From NCBI GenBank assembly GCA_017506865.1, contig JAFCMP010000101.1, positions 1,240,001 to 1,304,000 on the forward strand: a stretch of DNA of 64,000 nucleotides, given 5' to 3'. The notes under the pieces are model-generated. The model made no database searches, was not told the origin of the DNA, and saw only the letters and a program-made list of their open reading frames with translations. Positions 43,601 to 46,868 of the stretch are shown one piece after another. This DNA comes from Tribonema minus (lineage: Eukaryota; Sar; Xanthophyceae; Tribonematales; Tribonemataceae). Made by a program: the position numbers and the translations under genes. The first letter of the stretch is position 1; every line of letters starts with the position of its first letter.

Positions 43601-45554
43601 AGGCTGAGGCCGTGCGCGCAGGCCTGGCCATGGTGGTGCCGCTGGCAGTGCTTTCGCTGTTCACATGGGAGGAGGCGGAGGAAATGGTGAGTCACCTCGT
43701 GCACTGCGCAATGAAGTTGAAGTTGAGACTGGTAGTTTCAGGGACCACCGGCCGGCGCACAAGTGGACGCTCCGCACCAACAATGATTGCTGTTTGATGT
43801 ATGTGTCATGCCCTCATTCCTGACGTTGCGGAGCGGGGCTCATTGGCGAAGCATGCATGCCAGTGCTGCATGTCGTGCTGAAACAGCATGCCTGCGCTGT
43901 CTCGTTGCACAGCTCAGCAGACGCGTGCATGTGTCATTGGCGCCACACCCTCGATAGCCGCCACCATAAGTTCCCAGCAGACTGCCACACCGCCACCCAC
44001 CTTGTGCACGTACAGCATTACAAAGGCTGGTAGCAGGGGGGTCACAGAGCAGTCCCCCGTGTGTTGGCCTTGACGATGAATGGCGGAGGACATTTGTGCC
44101 GCCTCTGCCCCCCTCCCCGCTCACCCACGCGCTGCCGTCTTCAACCGCGCAGGTGTGCGGGCGGCCGGGCGTGGACGTGGCACTCCTCGAGAGCGTCACC
44201 GAGTACTCTGGGTGCCGGCGCGAGGACGCGCACGTGCGCCTGTTCTGGACGGCGCTGCGCGCGTTTGGCGACGAAGAGCGCGCCATGTTCCTGCGCTTCT
44301 GCTGGGGGCGCACGCGCCTCCCCCTCACCGCGGACCAGTTTGCGCAGCGCTTCAAGCTGCAGTCGTTCGGTGAGTGGTATGTTGGTGTTGGTGCCGCTGT
44401 CGGCAGTGTGTTTGAGCGCGCACTGCCAGTGAAGAGGTACTTCGGGGTGCGATGTCGTTGTCACGAGCTGCTGCTTTGGAGCATTACGCTGTTCTGGCGC
44501 GTTGCTCGCTGCCATTGGCCAGTAGTCGTACGTTGCTTGCAAAGCTCACAGGTCACGCCATGCGGTGTGACTGCCATCACAGGGCCTGGGCGAGCTCAGC
44601 AGCTCATGCCGCGCAGCCTTTCATGGCTGATGAAGACCATAACATCCACCGCAGCCATATTGGTGTGCAATGCTGTCATTTGAGGGACTGCAGGACGCAG
44701 TAAATGCAGGTGTTCAGTGAGCGGAAACCGCCAGCCCCGGCCTGTCCTCTGCATTCACGAGAAGGCCCTTTCAGATGATGCTCTGTCTGACCCACGCACC
44801 GCCGCCGGCTCGCTTGCGTGTGCGCGTGCCGCACGCGCAGGTCGCTCCCCCGCCGACGACTACCTGCCAGTGGCGCACACATGCTTCTTCTCACTGGAGC
44901 TGCCCGCGTATAGCTCGCTGGAGGTCATGACCAAGAAGCTCCTCTACGCCATTTACAACTGCCAGGTGAGGCGGGCTTCGTTGTCGCCTGCGAGCTGCGA
45001 TGTGTGGGTCGTGTTTGCCATCAGAGCAGCACACCTGTATGTGTGCAGTTACAATGCGATTTTCCCAGCACTTGACTATCAATATGGCTGCGGCATGGGC
45101 AGTGCTGCGCACTCCACTCAGCCTGCGCTGGTGATGCTGCAAGAGCTACGCAGCGTTGCAGCGCGTGACACGCCATGCAGCGTGTTGCCCCACAGCAGCA
45201 GCAACGAATGCGGACATCAGCGCGGGCTGAAGGGCGATGCTTGTGGCCAGTGACGCTCGCTGGAACGGCCAATGACCCATCATGACCCTTTTGCCCTGTG
45301 CTTTGAGAATCGCCTTTGAGAATCGCCGCTCACCCGTGCGCGCCTCAGCTGCCGCAGCAGCACGTGCTAGCTCACGGGTCGCCGTATCTCTCGTCCGACA
45401 ATGTTCTGATCATGCTGCTAGAATAGAGACGCTCCCTTTGAACCCTTTCAACTTGATGACTTATGCTGCACCTCATCGCACACCCACGCAGGCGATCGAC
45501 GGCGACGAGACAGACACCGCCATGCGCGCTGCAGCCATGGGCTACGAAGACTGA
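1..45554 (+). CDS. Giant HECT-type E3 ubiquitin ligase, 3' part (exons 1-57 as numbered here; 5' end outside window)
   Basis: A ubiquitin ligase of this class takes ubiquitin from an E2 on a HECT cysteine and passes it to substrates bound by upstream modules. Exons: 177-295, 1026-1376, 1949-2134, 2492-3085, 3399-3617, 4307-4569, 5056-5170, 5908-6040, 6517-6788, 7452-7562, 8461-8640, 9237-9530, 10007-10147, 10821-10931, 11635-11988, 12234-12332, 12662-13230, 13605-13728, 14500-14628, 15358-15558, 16924-17019, 17529-17817, 18199-18518, 18910-19132, 19624-20115, 20546-20783, 21263-21445, 21901-22123, 22559-22885, 23528-23701, 24339-24575, 24970-25134, 25661-26054, 26335-26630, 27416-27589, 28137-28186, 28762-28864, 29860-30033, 30431-30478, 30961-31149, 31599-33163, 33651-33813, 34583-34815, 35278-35493, 36061-36218, 36719-36897, 37320-37476, 37713-38120, 39940-40122, 40382-40522, 41117-41378, 41897-42039, 42822-42930, 43603-43686, 44153-44369, 44841-44965, 45492-45554. 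Phases match at every junction except a frame break inside exon 41. The least certain boundary is the donor of exon 39. About 4,450 residues are visible and no start codon is in the window. Confidence 0.9.
177..3085 (+). CDS. HECT ligase exons 1-4: alpha-helical, Ala-rich N-terminal region of the visible part
   Basis: Exons 177-295, 1026-1376, 1949-2134 and 2492-3085 read as one frame of about 416 residues. The sequence is rich in Ala, Leu, Arg and Gly and looks like stacked helices (for example LLDVIY-like and ALLAAQLHQVL segments). I recognise no named domain; armadillo/HEAT-like scaffold repeats are common in very large HECT ligases and would fit, but this is inference. Exon 2 is preceded by about 20 consecutive C and a cag. 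The frame enters exon 1 in mid-codon, so at least one more exon lies left of the window. Runs of Gly and Ala in exon 4 (around 2690-2900) are low complexity and probably variable between strains. Confidence 0.75.
3399..4569 (+). CDS. HECT ligase exons 5-6: CUB-like ESxHPY module 1
   Basis: Exon 5 (3399-3617) ends with FESLHNYEPRTDEMILVSFP, and exon 6 (4307-4569) continues with an ITIAFDERSATEDRYDNLAF segment, a GSENWPGCGGRPPL loop and a closing TDGSNEDWGWRFTATAEL strand. The same order (ES.HPY, FPGA, FDERS.TE.RYD, NWPG.GG, SDGS..DWGFK) recurs at least four more times in this protein. It resembles the CUB-like beta-sandwich modules of very large regulatory proteins such as ZZEF1 and protist HECT ligases; that family name is my assignment from the motif, not a search. 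These modules probably bind substrates or partners. Exon 6 ends in phase 2 at a GTGCGT donor. A partial copy of its first 50 to 60 bases lies upstream at 4108. Confidence 0.75.
4108..4165 (+). repeat. Partial copy of exon 6 head plus acceptor, inside the preceding intron
   Basis: The sequence after ctccgcag at 4101-4107 repeats the start of exon 6 (4307 on): cgcatcgccattgccctcga followed by the ERSATED codons, with a few substitutions, then diverges after about 58 bases and reaches a stop. It is preceded by its own acceptor-like cgcag. Splicing to it would truncate the protein. Confidence 0.8.
5056..12332 (+). CDS. HECT ligase exons 7-16: helical scaffold region
   Basis: Ten exons (5056-5170, 5908-6040, 6517-6788, 7452-7562, 8461-8640, 9237-9530, 10007-10147, 10821-10931, 11635-11988, 12234-12332) join in frame to about 600 residues. 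Conserved-looking stretches include EDLYAAWMEDPLLRQ in exon 8, AVLIKHQGLGPQALAVAQ in exon 9, KKAWRNAQKMRQYFDYGDV in exon 10 and VSEGIVQRARFLLTM in exon 12. These read like the helical scaffold of very large HECT ligases, with low-complexity Gly/Ser/His inserts between helices. Exons 9 and 14 end at GC donors (AG-GCGAGT and AG-GCAAGT). I cannot assign a named domain. A role as a substrate platform is inferred from position only. Confidence 0.75.
6789..6794 (+). other. GC splice donor, intron after exon 9
   Basis: The exon ends CAG and the intron starts GCGAGT. Phase 0 here matches the following exon 7452-7562. The next GT (6801) would need a different phase. Confidence 0.7.
10932..10937 (+). 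other. GC splice donor, intron after exon 14
   Basis: The exon ends TCATCGGAG and the intron starts GCAAGT, a perfect GC-type donor. Phase 0 matches exon 15 at 11635. Confidence 0.8.
12662..13728 (+). CDS. HECT ligase exons 17-18: MIB/HERC2-like module 1
   Basis: Exon 17 (12662-13230) opens with a helical stretch and an Ala/Pro-rich linker, then reads RVGETVARGDDWGG, an insert, GDGGETGTVTDVG and GYTVTVK. Exon 18 (13605-13728) continues WESGKIGLYGWAYMEL. The order (G..V.RG.DW, DGG..G.V..., V.V.W..G....Y..G) is the MIB/HERC2 pattern known from mind-bomb and HERC2 ligases, where it binds substrates. The first half carries an insert between the RG.DW and DGG blocks, so the fold may be divergent. 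The intron splits a Lys codon (AA|G). A second, more canonical copy spans exons 41-42. Confidence 0.72.
14140..14462 (+). repeat. Dispersed repeat family A, two adjacent copies
   Basis: Copy one (about 14140-14290) and copy two (about 14291-14462) share gctgctgcctcccgactctt-like, aaaagcttcacactctt-like and ccatacgcctgttcgccctc segments. Copy two has an internal duplication of cttgctggtcggtgccatgc aaggagtg. Related copies occur at 28608-28760, 33843-33990, 39138-39270, 54277-54425 and, inverted, about 42655-42785. The family is about 130-150 bases with no obvious coding capacity; a SINE- or MITE-like element is the best guess. Confidence 0.78.
14500..15558 (+). CDS. HECT ligase exons 19-20: laminin-G/concanavalin-like module 1, first half
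   Basis: Exon 19 (14500-14628) gives VLWQKGAAPSLSVEEAERAW and VELTCEGRPRY. Exon 20 (15358-15558) gives GGDLGTIRVTAATAL, then DAWTHVALVHGGGADAADV and RLYVGGREAGS. The W.HVALVH...RLYV.G.E core is the typical beta-strand pair of laminin-G-like lectin folds. The final strands of this fold (PLYIGQPP, HVAGLELYHAALDADDVAAL) appear only in exon 23, after a complete CUB-like module, so one domain seems to be inserted inside the other. The donor of exon 19 is GTTAGG and runs straight into a telomere-like tract. Exon 20's first 88 bases and its acceptor are duplicated just upstream at 15118-15278. Confidence 0.75.
14629..14700 (+). repeat. Telomere-like TTAGGG tract starting at a splice donor
   Basis: About 70 bases of degenerate TTAGGG/TAGGG units beginning directly with the donor GTTAGG of exon 19. 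Confidence 0.85.
15118..15445 (+). repeat. Tandem duplication of the exon 20 head with acceptor and upstream intron
   Basis: Two units of about 157-165 bases start at aaatcacaatcttcaaatga (15122) and aaatcaccatcttcaaatga (15279). Each contains a gcgcag acceptor followed by the first 85 or so bases of exon 20 (GGDLGTIRVTAATAL...DAWTHVALVHG). Only the downstream copy continues into the rest of the exon. The duplicated coding bases are almost identical, so the event is recent. Confidence 0.88.
16190..16575. repeat. Large imperfect palindrome carrying a Cys-rich open frame in both arms
   Basis: Left arm about 16190-16375, right arm about 16405-16575, roughly 85 percent complementary by eye, with a short loop around cacctcaagtgagg. 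Both arms, each read in its own direction, keep an open frame with GLAAANGC, MKDGKCTC and further Cys/His residues (left: EGCDSTMKDGKCTCDLCHQR; right: EGYDCTMKDGKCTCGSGHQH). The Cys pattern resembles a small metal-binding or extracellular Cys-rich peptide, but I cannot name a family. It sits in the intron between exons 20 and 21. Confidence 0.7.
16924..17817 (+). CDS. HECT ligase exons 21-22: CUB-like module 2, nested in laminin-G module 1
   Basis: Exon 21 (16924-17019) starts VESPHPYLDSTTQYWEIALE and ends NITFDAR. Exon 22 (17529-17817) continues TKTELNYDYVKFLRG, then WGEHRYTGGRDGSASNWPGV, GRPRLHIPAARFTVLF and SNNDWGFKLYAEAVV. This is the clearest copy of the repeated CUB-like module. The exon boundary falls between the FDxR strand and the TE..YDYV strand, the same place as in module 4. 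Exon 22 ends at a GC donor, ACAG-GCAAGT, which is the only choice that keeps phase with exon 23. The acceptor of exon 22 follows a tract of almost pure C. Confidence 0.82.
17818..17823 (+). other. GC splice donor, intron after exon 22
   Basis: The exon ends GCGACAG and the intron starts GCAAGT. Phase 1 matches exon 23, which needs two bases to complete a Gly codon. Confidence 0.78.
18199..18518 (+). CDS. HECT ligase exon 23: laminin-G module 1, second half
   Basis: Exon 23 starts in phase 2 with SSGDRVAAAMPDLNPLPLYI, then GQPPAYASALRAAAGHVAGL and ELYHAALDADDVAALADAAH. PLYIG.PP...(G)HVAGLELY.AALD..DV..L is the classical C-terminal part of a laminin-G-like lectin domain (usual form: LYIG, G.I..LR.Y..AL...E...L). 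It completes the half module in exons 19-20. The helical tail (VDVLCLAQRCARTAGDHGLL) leads into the next scaffold block. The donor is CTG-GTGAGT. Confidence 0.78.
18910..20783 (+). CDS. HECT ligase exons 24-26: helical linker with poly-Ala run
   Basis: Exons 18910-19132, 19624-20115 and 20546-20783 join in phases 1, 1 and 2 to about 318 residues. Exon 24 reads VLGPVLQLLLRPAEGGQGG and CVARLCEALLPQ, helical and scaffold-like. Exon 25 has about 19 consecutive Ala encoded by a (GCCGCT/GCCGCC)n run at 19788-19845. Exon 26 reads GSALVVVPEASPEAPATLPR, then ALELLGLALALEPQDRRPRL. No named domain is recognised. The last 20 bases of exon 26 and its donor are repeated twice more in the following intron (copies ending near 20834 and 20882). 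The third donor (AG-GTAGGT) matches consensus better than the first. Confidence 0.75.
20765..20895 (+). repeat. Triplicated exon 26 tail plus splice donor
   Basis: The unit ctggtgcagcactttgacag followed by gtgggcg recurs at about 20764, 20814 and 20864, spacing about 50 bases. All three carry an AG-GT donor (GTGGGC, GTGGGC, GTAGGT). The model uses the first; use of the third would insert an in-frame stop (TAA at 20791). Confidence 0.85.
21263..22123 (+). CDS. HECT ligase exons 27-28: CUB-like module 3
   Basis: Exon 27 (21263-21445) reads QQVESTHPHEATKTSHTRVE, then FEGARWLTLSFDDCCDTEPN and DAWVTIYKDDTYTECWGQAR. Exon 28 (21901-22123) adds FAGGSGGGNWPGAGG, APLVVPAKSCVVHFHADSSS and YDPRWGFKVTVAARC. 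Module order matches the other CUB-like copies. Here the acidic strand carries paired Cys (DDCCDTE) instead of FDERS.TE. Exon 28 ends with LALIKAS-coding sequence interrupted by an AAG-GCGAGT donor; this GC donor is phase 0 and matches exon 29, whereas the nearby GT (22134) is out of phase. The acceptor of exon 28 ends in ctag after a long C tract. Confidence 0.78.
22124..22129 (+). other. GC splice donor, intron after exon 28
   Basis: The exon ends ATCAAG and the intron starts GCGAGT. The alternative GT at 22134 would give phase 1, incompatible with exon 29 (phase 0). Confidence 0.78.
22559..23701 (+). CDS. HECT ligase exons 29-30: CUB-like module 4
   Basis: Exon 29 (22559-22885) begins with an Ala-rich helical linker and then WETPHPYANDARWTQRVEVR and ALVVAFDPQTRSEMNCDYLT. 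Exon 30 (23528-23701) supplies DDSKTDFWGEARYTGGKDGS, GSNWPGIGGRPPLRIPASSF and WYSDGSVNDYGFKMK. This is one of the best preserved CUB-like copies and is very similar to module 2. About 95 bases of the end of exon 30 and the start of its intron are duplicated downstream at 23765-23885 with few changes. The original donor is AAG-GTCAGC and the copy has AAG-GTCGGC. Confidence 0.82.
22907..22985 (+). repeat. Telomere-like TTAGGG tract
   Basis: Degenerate TTAGGG units from 22907 to 22963, then the inverse form ccctaacgctaac. It lies 20 bases downstream of the exon 29 donor. Confidence 0.82.
23605..23885 (+). repeat. Duplicated exon 30 tail plus splice donor
   Basis: The segment from cgcccgccgctgcgcatacc to the donor and about 15 bases of intron (ggctggctgctttt) at 23611-23717 recurs at 23769-23875. 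The coding part differs at only a few sites (for example aatgac versus aacgac). Spacing is about 158 bases. Confidence 0.88.
24339..26630 (+). CDS. HECT ligase exons 31-34: linker region with acidic, Gly- and Ala-rich tracts
   Basis: Exons 24339-24575, 24970-25134, 25661-26054 and 26335-26630 join in frame to about 364 residues. Exon 31 has two Ala runs separated by a Pro-Glu segment. Exon 32 includes ARRTWPREFVVNGHEGERVA and resembles a short beta-rich piece. Exon 33 starts RLLALYEDNDWLAVLPETHD and continues into Gly/Asp-rich low complexity (25880-25975). Exon 34 carries helices (AYARQALTRVLVACPS) and FGSPERFLRVVRQTHAA. No named domain was recognised. The acceptor of exon 34 is gaag after a long C tract, not the usual cag; phase supports it. 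Confidence 0.7.
27416..30033 (+). CDS. HECT ligase exons 35-38: CUB-like module 5
   Basis: Exon 35 (27416-27589) ends LRVVESHHPYEDNTDASWK. Exon 36 (28137-28186) is only 50 bases: VSIPGAKRIIVSFDERR. Exon 37 (28762-28864) reads SATEMNCDYVRIMRIDGSEA and ends YMGRGTGR. Exon 38 (29860-30033) reads MWAGVDSMPKVVVEADMFEV, then FHSDGSNVDWGFKLLAHG. Together they form a complete CUB-like module split into four exons, more than in the other copies. Two of these exons (37 and 38) have their tails plus donors repeated in the following introns, exon 38 five extra times. Confidence 0.82.
28608..28762 (+). repeat. Dispersed repeat family A, copy abutting exon 37
   Basis: Contains gctagggctctgctgcagcc, ggcctgtgcca, acaagtgacgg, tcctcaagtctctctgcaga and cattccatacgcgcgttccc-like sequence as in the 14140 copy. 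It ends directly at the cag acceptor of exon 37, so the repeat may supply this 3' splice site. Confidence 0.75.
28836..29330 (+). repeat. Duplicated exon 37 tail plus donor, followed by degenerate tandem array
   Basis: The segment aagtacatgggccgcggcac, the donor and gcactgtgccagc at 28839-28884 recurs at 28984-29033. The second copy has gtgagg at the donor position. Further right, three or four degenerate units containing gcagtgaggcagggcrgcag and cagacgcagcctgtg extend to about 29315. Confidence 0.8.
30005..30420 (+). repeat. Six-fold tandem array of the exon 38 tail plus donor (61-80 bp units)
   Basis: Units start with gggcagcgctcag at 30005, 30075, 30136, 30216, 30289 and 30364. Each has 28 bases resembling the end of exon 38 (coding AALRALRRK), a donor-like caag-gtatgt (one is gcatgt), and a short C/T segment ending cagctcctgcacag, a plausible acceptor. 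Each unit therefore looks like a mini-exon plus mini-intron. Including one 28-base mini-exon would shift the frame. Confidence 0.88.
30431..31149 (+). CDS. HECT ligase exons 39-40: short helical linker
   Basis: Exon 39 (30431 to about 30478) reads TLERMQEGTAEEALLA and exon 40 (30961-31149) reads LGRPETQLACRLLELLSRER, then LSTLKEFIEVAPDADRLWAV. They are helical and lead into the SPRY exon. Exon 39's 3' end is uncertain: the only phase-compatible GT is a weak GCA-GTCACT site at 30479, while the open frame runs to a stop at 30494. Exon 40's acceptor lies shortly after a short run of CCTAA repeats (30918-30943), and its intron begins with two long G homopolymers (31178-31241). Confidence 0.65.
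31599..33163 (+). CDS. HECT ligase exon 41: SPRY domain, partial CUB-like module 6, start of MIB/HERC2 module 2; frame break
   Basis: The largest exon. After a helical start and Gly/Ser/Pro low complexity it reads PLLWLSVDAHGGAERALLTA, WLFEFCIVELGASAA, AVGLALAPPS, LLLSLDAAGDLRC and DVITFDVDAEARTVEVYRNR AFLG as separate strands: a SPRY/B30.2 pattern. It continues with ATVTLESPHPLAAAW and ALRVRFDANTNVGPAG, the first half of another CUB-like module. At 32961-32981 there is a CG dinucleotide run. The upstream frame then hits a stop at 33036-33038, whereas the frame giving SVGDVVVRGRDWDWGEADGG and GEVVEVASWKGRLGTGVKV (MIB/HERC2) is shifted by two bases. Either the CG run has one unit too many in this sequence, or a 74-base intron (32934-33007, GT to AG) is removed. 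The first seems likelier because other introns are much longer. Confidence 0.72.
32961..32981. repeat. (CG)n run at the exon 41 frame break
   Basis: A run of CG dinucleotides inside coding sequence. The frames upstream and downstream differ by two bases, exactly what one CG unit gained or lost would cause. Confidence 0.85.
33651..33813 (+). CDS. HECT ligase exon 42: end of MIB/HERC2-like module 2
   Basis: Exon 42 reads VKWAKTQVTALYRWGHNGAF DLMPL and completes the pattern begun in exon 41 (GDVVVRGRDW, GE..GGAGERGEVVEV, V.W......YRWG..G.FDL). This is the more canonical of the two MIB/HERC2-like modules. The exon boundary sits in front of the V.W strand; in module 1 it splits the Lys codon before the corresponding W. 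The exon ends FEPGPLASEG at a phase 1 GTAGGC donor. Pairing MIB/HERC2 and SPRY domains with a HECT domain is known in HERC-type ligases, which supports a substrate-recognition role. Confidence 0.78.
33843..33990 (+). repeat. Dispersed repeat family A copy
   Basis: Begins accagctgatactctgctgc and includes gctgatcggtgccatgcaag gagtg, cgctgcctctcagactttcg and aaaacttcacactctttgag. It lies in the intron after exon 42. Confidence 0.75.
34583..36897 (+). CDS. HECT ligase exons 43-46: laminin-G/concanavalin-like module 2
   Basis: Exons 34583-34815, 35278-35493, 36061-36218 and 36719-36897 join in phases 0, 0 and 2. Key strands are GALQFTMGGLRVVTSAQPQG, DCAGDFTVALWARPAVDHHR, PIIGRGLHMPDVMRFEQFAL, DLWAFLALQFK, DNTITLAVDGSIVAEAQL and HMRDLRIWGGAALHGCLAHA. 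D.DFTV.LWARP, W.FLAL.....I.L.VDG and MRDLRIW are hallmarks of laminin-G/pentraxin-like lectin folds, so the module is complete. Exon 44 ends at an AAG-GCGAGA donor; phase requires it. The next acceptor follows about 30 consecutive C. Confidence 0.8.
35494..35499 (+). other. GC splice donor, intron after exon 44
   Basis: The exon ends CAGTTCAAG and the intron starts GCGAGA. Phase 0 matches exon 45 (GAC AAT ACC) at 36061. Confidence 0.75.
37320..38120 (+). CDS. HECT ligase exons 47-48: region preceding the HECT domain
   Basis: Exon 47 (37320-37476) reads ENPPDFMEVVHRPPGSSIDR and ends VDGLPWGFR. Exon 48 (37713-38120) begins CTVTPVFAPDALRRAFPARW and continues RHDVALARYLNAHASRKGLS, LRELVLLPPL, a Gly/Ser-rich loop and MLLALNARLKDALPYLDLSQ. 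The LPWGF.CTVTP step and the following helices resemble the region directly N-terminal to the HECT domain in HERC-like giant ligases. No separate named domain. The donor at 38121 opens the longest intron of the gene (1,819 bases), which contains a long fold-back element. Confidence 0.75.
38705..39058. repeat. Fold-back (MITE-like) element with terminal inverted repeats of about 130 bp
   Basis: The left arm (about 38707-38842) and right arm (about 38927-39057) are inverted copies: gagatggcagcaatggcggt, gcacgttccatgtt, gaaggagctttggaattgta, ccattcactcacatgtacat and gacacagggtttgagcctaa all have counterparts on the other side. The loop is about 84 bases. A transcript would fold into a near-perfect long hairpin. 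Confidence 0.85.
39138..39275 (+). repeat. Dispersed repeat family A copy, diverged
   Basis: Includes gccagctggtactctgctgc agc, acacttgctgg and ctggactctttgcataaagt. Order and spacing match the family but it is more diverged. It lies just right of the fold-back element in the longest intron. Confidence 0.65.
39703..39805 (+). repeat. Two-unit tandem repeat, period 52 bp
   Basis: tgcacaacgctgcagtagtg...gttacgtg at 39703 is followed by tgcgcaatgccgcagtaatg...gttacgtg at 39755. It is intronic, before exon 49. Confidence 0.75.
39940..45554 (+). CDS. HECT ligase exons 49-57: catalytic HECT domain and stop
   Basis: Nine exons (39940-40122, 40382-40522, 41117-41378, 41897-42039, 42822-42930, 43603-43686, 44153-44369, 44841-44965, 45492-45554) encode about 440 residues of HECT fold. 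Landmarks: FELCLSRSRAAKHALLGETD, RWSVYGQAYRAMRAMPPRMF, LNPGATSPVQLEMLVFLGKL MGHAMR, PVTWANRLDYATLVEQQRL, VCGRPGVDVALLESVTEYSG, FLRFCWGRTRLPL and the C-lobe LPVAHTCFFSLELPAYSS. The Cys in HTCFF (codon 44882-44884, about 47 residues from the end) is the expected ubiquitin-thioester residue. The protein ends MRAAAMGYED and TGA at 45552-45554. The N-lobe E2-binding region and the C-lobe are both present, so the enzyme should be active. Confidence 0.93.
40706..40737 (+). repeat. Telomere-like TTAGGG tract
   Basis: Four near-perfect gggtta units in the intron after exon 50, within a local duplication of a roughly 120-base segment (40555-40765). Confidence 0.82.
42186..42210 (+). repeat. Telomere-like TTAGGG tract
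   Basis: Three units, ttagggttagggttagggtc, in the intron after exon 52. A shorter run on the opposite strand (cctaaccctaaccctaa) is at 30920-30938. Confidence 0.8.
42655..42785 (-). repeat. Dispersed repeat family A, inverted copy
   Basis: Read on the minus strand it contains cgagacgctgctgcctcccc gagactctctgcagacattttacactctgaagg, matching the 3' half of the family. Confidence 0.65.
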
Positions 45555-46868
45555 GCGGGCAGGGGGGTCGTGAGACCGCAGCATTGGCTGTACCGGTGCT
45601 GCGTTGAAGTCCCATAGGGGGGGAGGGGGGGGGGGGGGGTCGCTATTTGCGGTGGGGGCGCGTGCGCGCCAGTTGTATGATGCTTTTGCTGTCAAGAGTC
45701 CTTAGAGCCGCCGATGTGTCTTTCTTTTCGCATGCATGTGTGTTGTGGTGAGTGGTCGGCGGCGCGCGCGCGCCGCTGCCAGAGGCCCTTTTCAGCCCAG
45801 CGCAGCGCCGCCGCGCGCCGCCGTCGCTTTGGCTTATGTCCGCAGCGCCGCGGCGGCGAGGCAGACAAGCCGTGCTCGAGCTTGCGTACGTGTGGCGCGA
45901 GTGGCGGTGCTCAATGCCACGGCGCTACCAGCAATGAATGTGTTCTTGAACATGTTGTGTGTGCCTTTGCCTGTGCATGTGTGCGCTTGCGCGTACTTCC
46001 GTTGGGTGGGGGGGCGCTGGCATTGGCGTTGGTGTGACAGGCGGCCGGGCGTTGGCGTTGCCGTTGCCATGCTTGCGGTAGCTGGCGATACGTTTACTTG
46101 CAGGCGAGCTCAAGCAGCCGACGGAGTGTGCGCACTGCGTTCGTGTGTGTACCCCCTCTCACCGTTCAAGTGATGGCGCACGCCTCCGTGCGTTTGACTA
46201 ATCAGCTCAGATGGCCGCAGCATCTGTTGCAGGTAGTTGCATCACAACTTGCTGCGCGCTGCTAGCGCATGCTCCATGTTGGCAGACCTGAGGTGGCAAC
46301 CGCGCTTGCAATCGTGCATACTGCATTGATGGTGTGCAATGCGAGTGACAACACCTGCGCGGGCGCACGCGCAAAGCAGGCCTGACGGCACATGCACGCA
46401 AAGAGGCAGCAGGGCGCTGGCAGTGAGTTGACAAGGCGTTTTGCTGGATCTACGCTCGCAGGCGTGGTGTGTCATAGTAATAGCTTTTCTAAGATCGCTT
46501 CAATAGGTGGTGCCCGGAAACTGGATCTTGCAAATACCTGCAAACAATAACATGCAACGCAGGTGGAGAGCGGGTAGCCAGTAATTGGCATGTGCTCTGA
46601 GCACTGCTGACATGCCGTCTTGCCAACTGTTGGGGTGATGCGCTTGTGCCGAAACGACATGTTCACGATACGCTTGCGACTGCGCGAAGCAGCCGCCACT
46701 CAATTCTCACACTGCAATGATCAACGATACAACGCAGGCTTGCCCTCCCCCCCCCGACCAATAAAAAACACACCCTCAGCTTCAGATACACTAATGGGAA
46801 ATGTCGCTGTGTATGGACCATGGCGTGTGTGCCAGTGCCTGTCGAGCTCTGAGGCGTGGCAGTCAGTC
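45555..46868. other. Convergent intergenic region, no gene recognised
   Basis: The 1.3 kb between the stop of the HECT ligase and the stop of gene 2 must hold both 3' UTRs. A G homopolymer (45617-45640) and a C/G-rich segment (45760-45870) are visible. An AATAAA on the plus strand at about 46761 is far from the HECT stop. No convincing coding frame or RNA gene was seen. Confidence 0.6.
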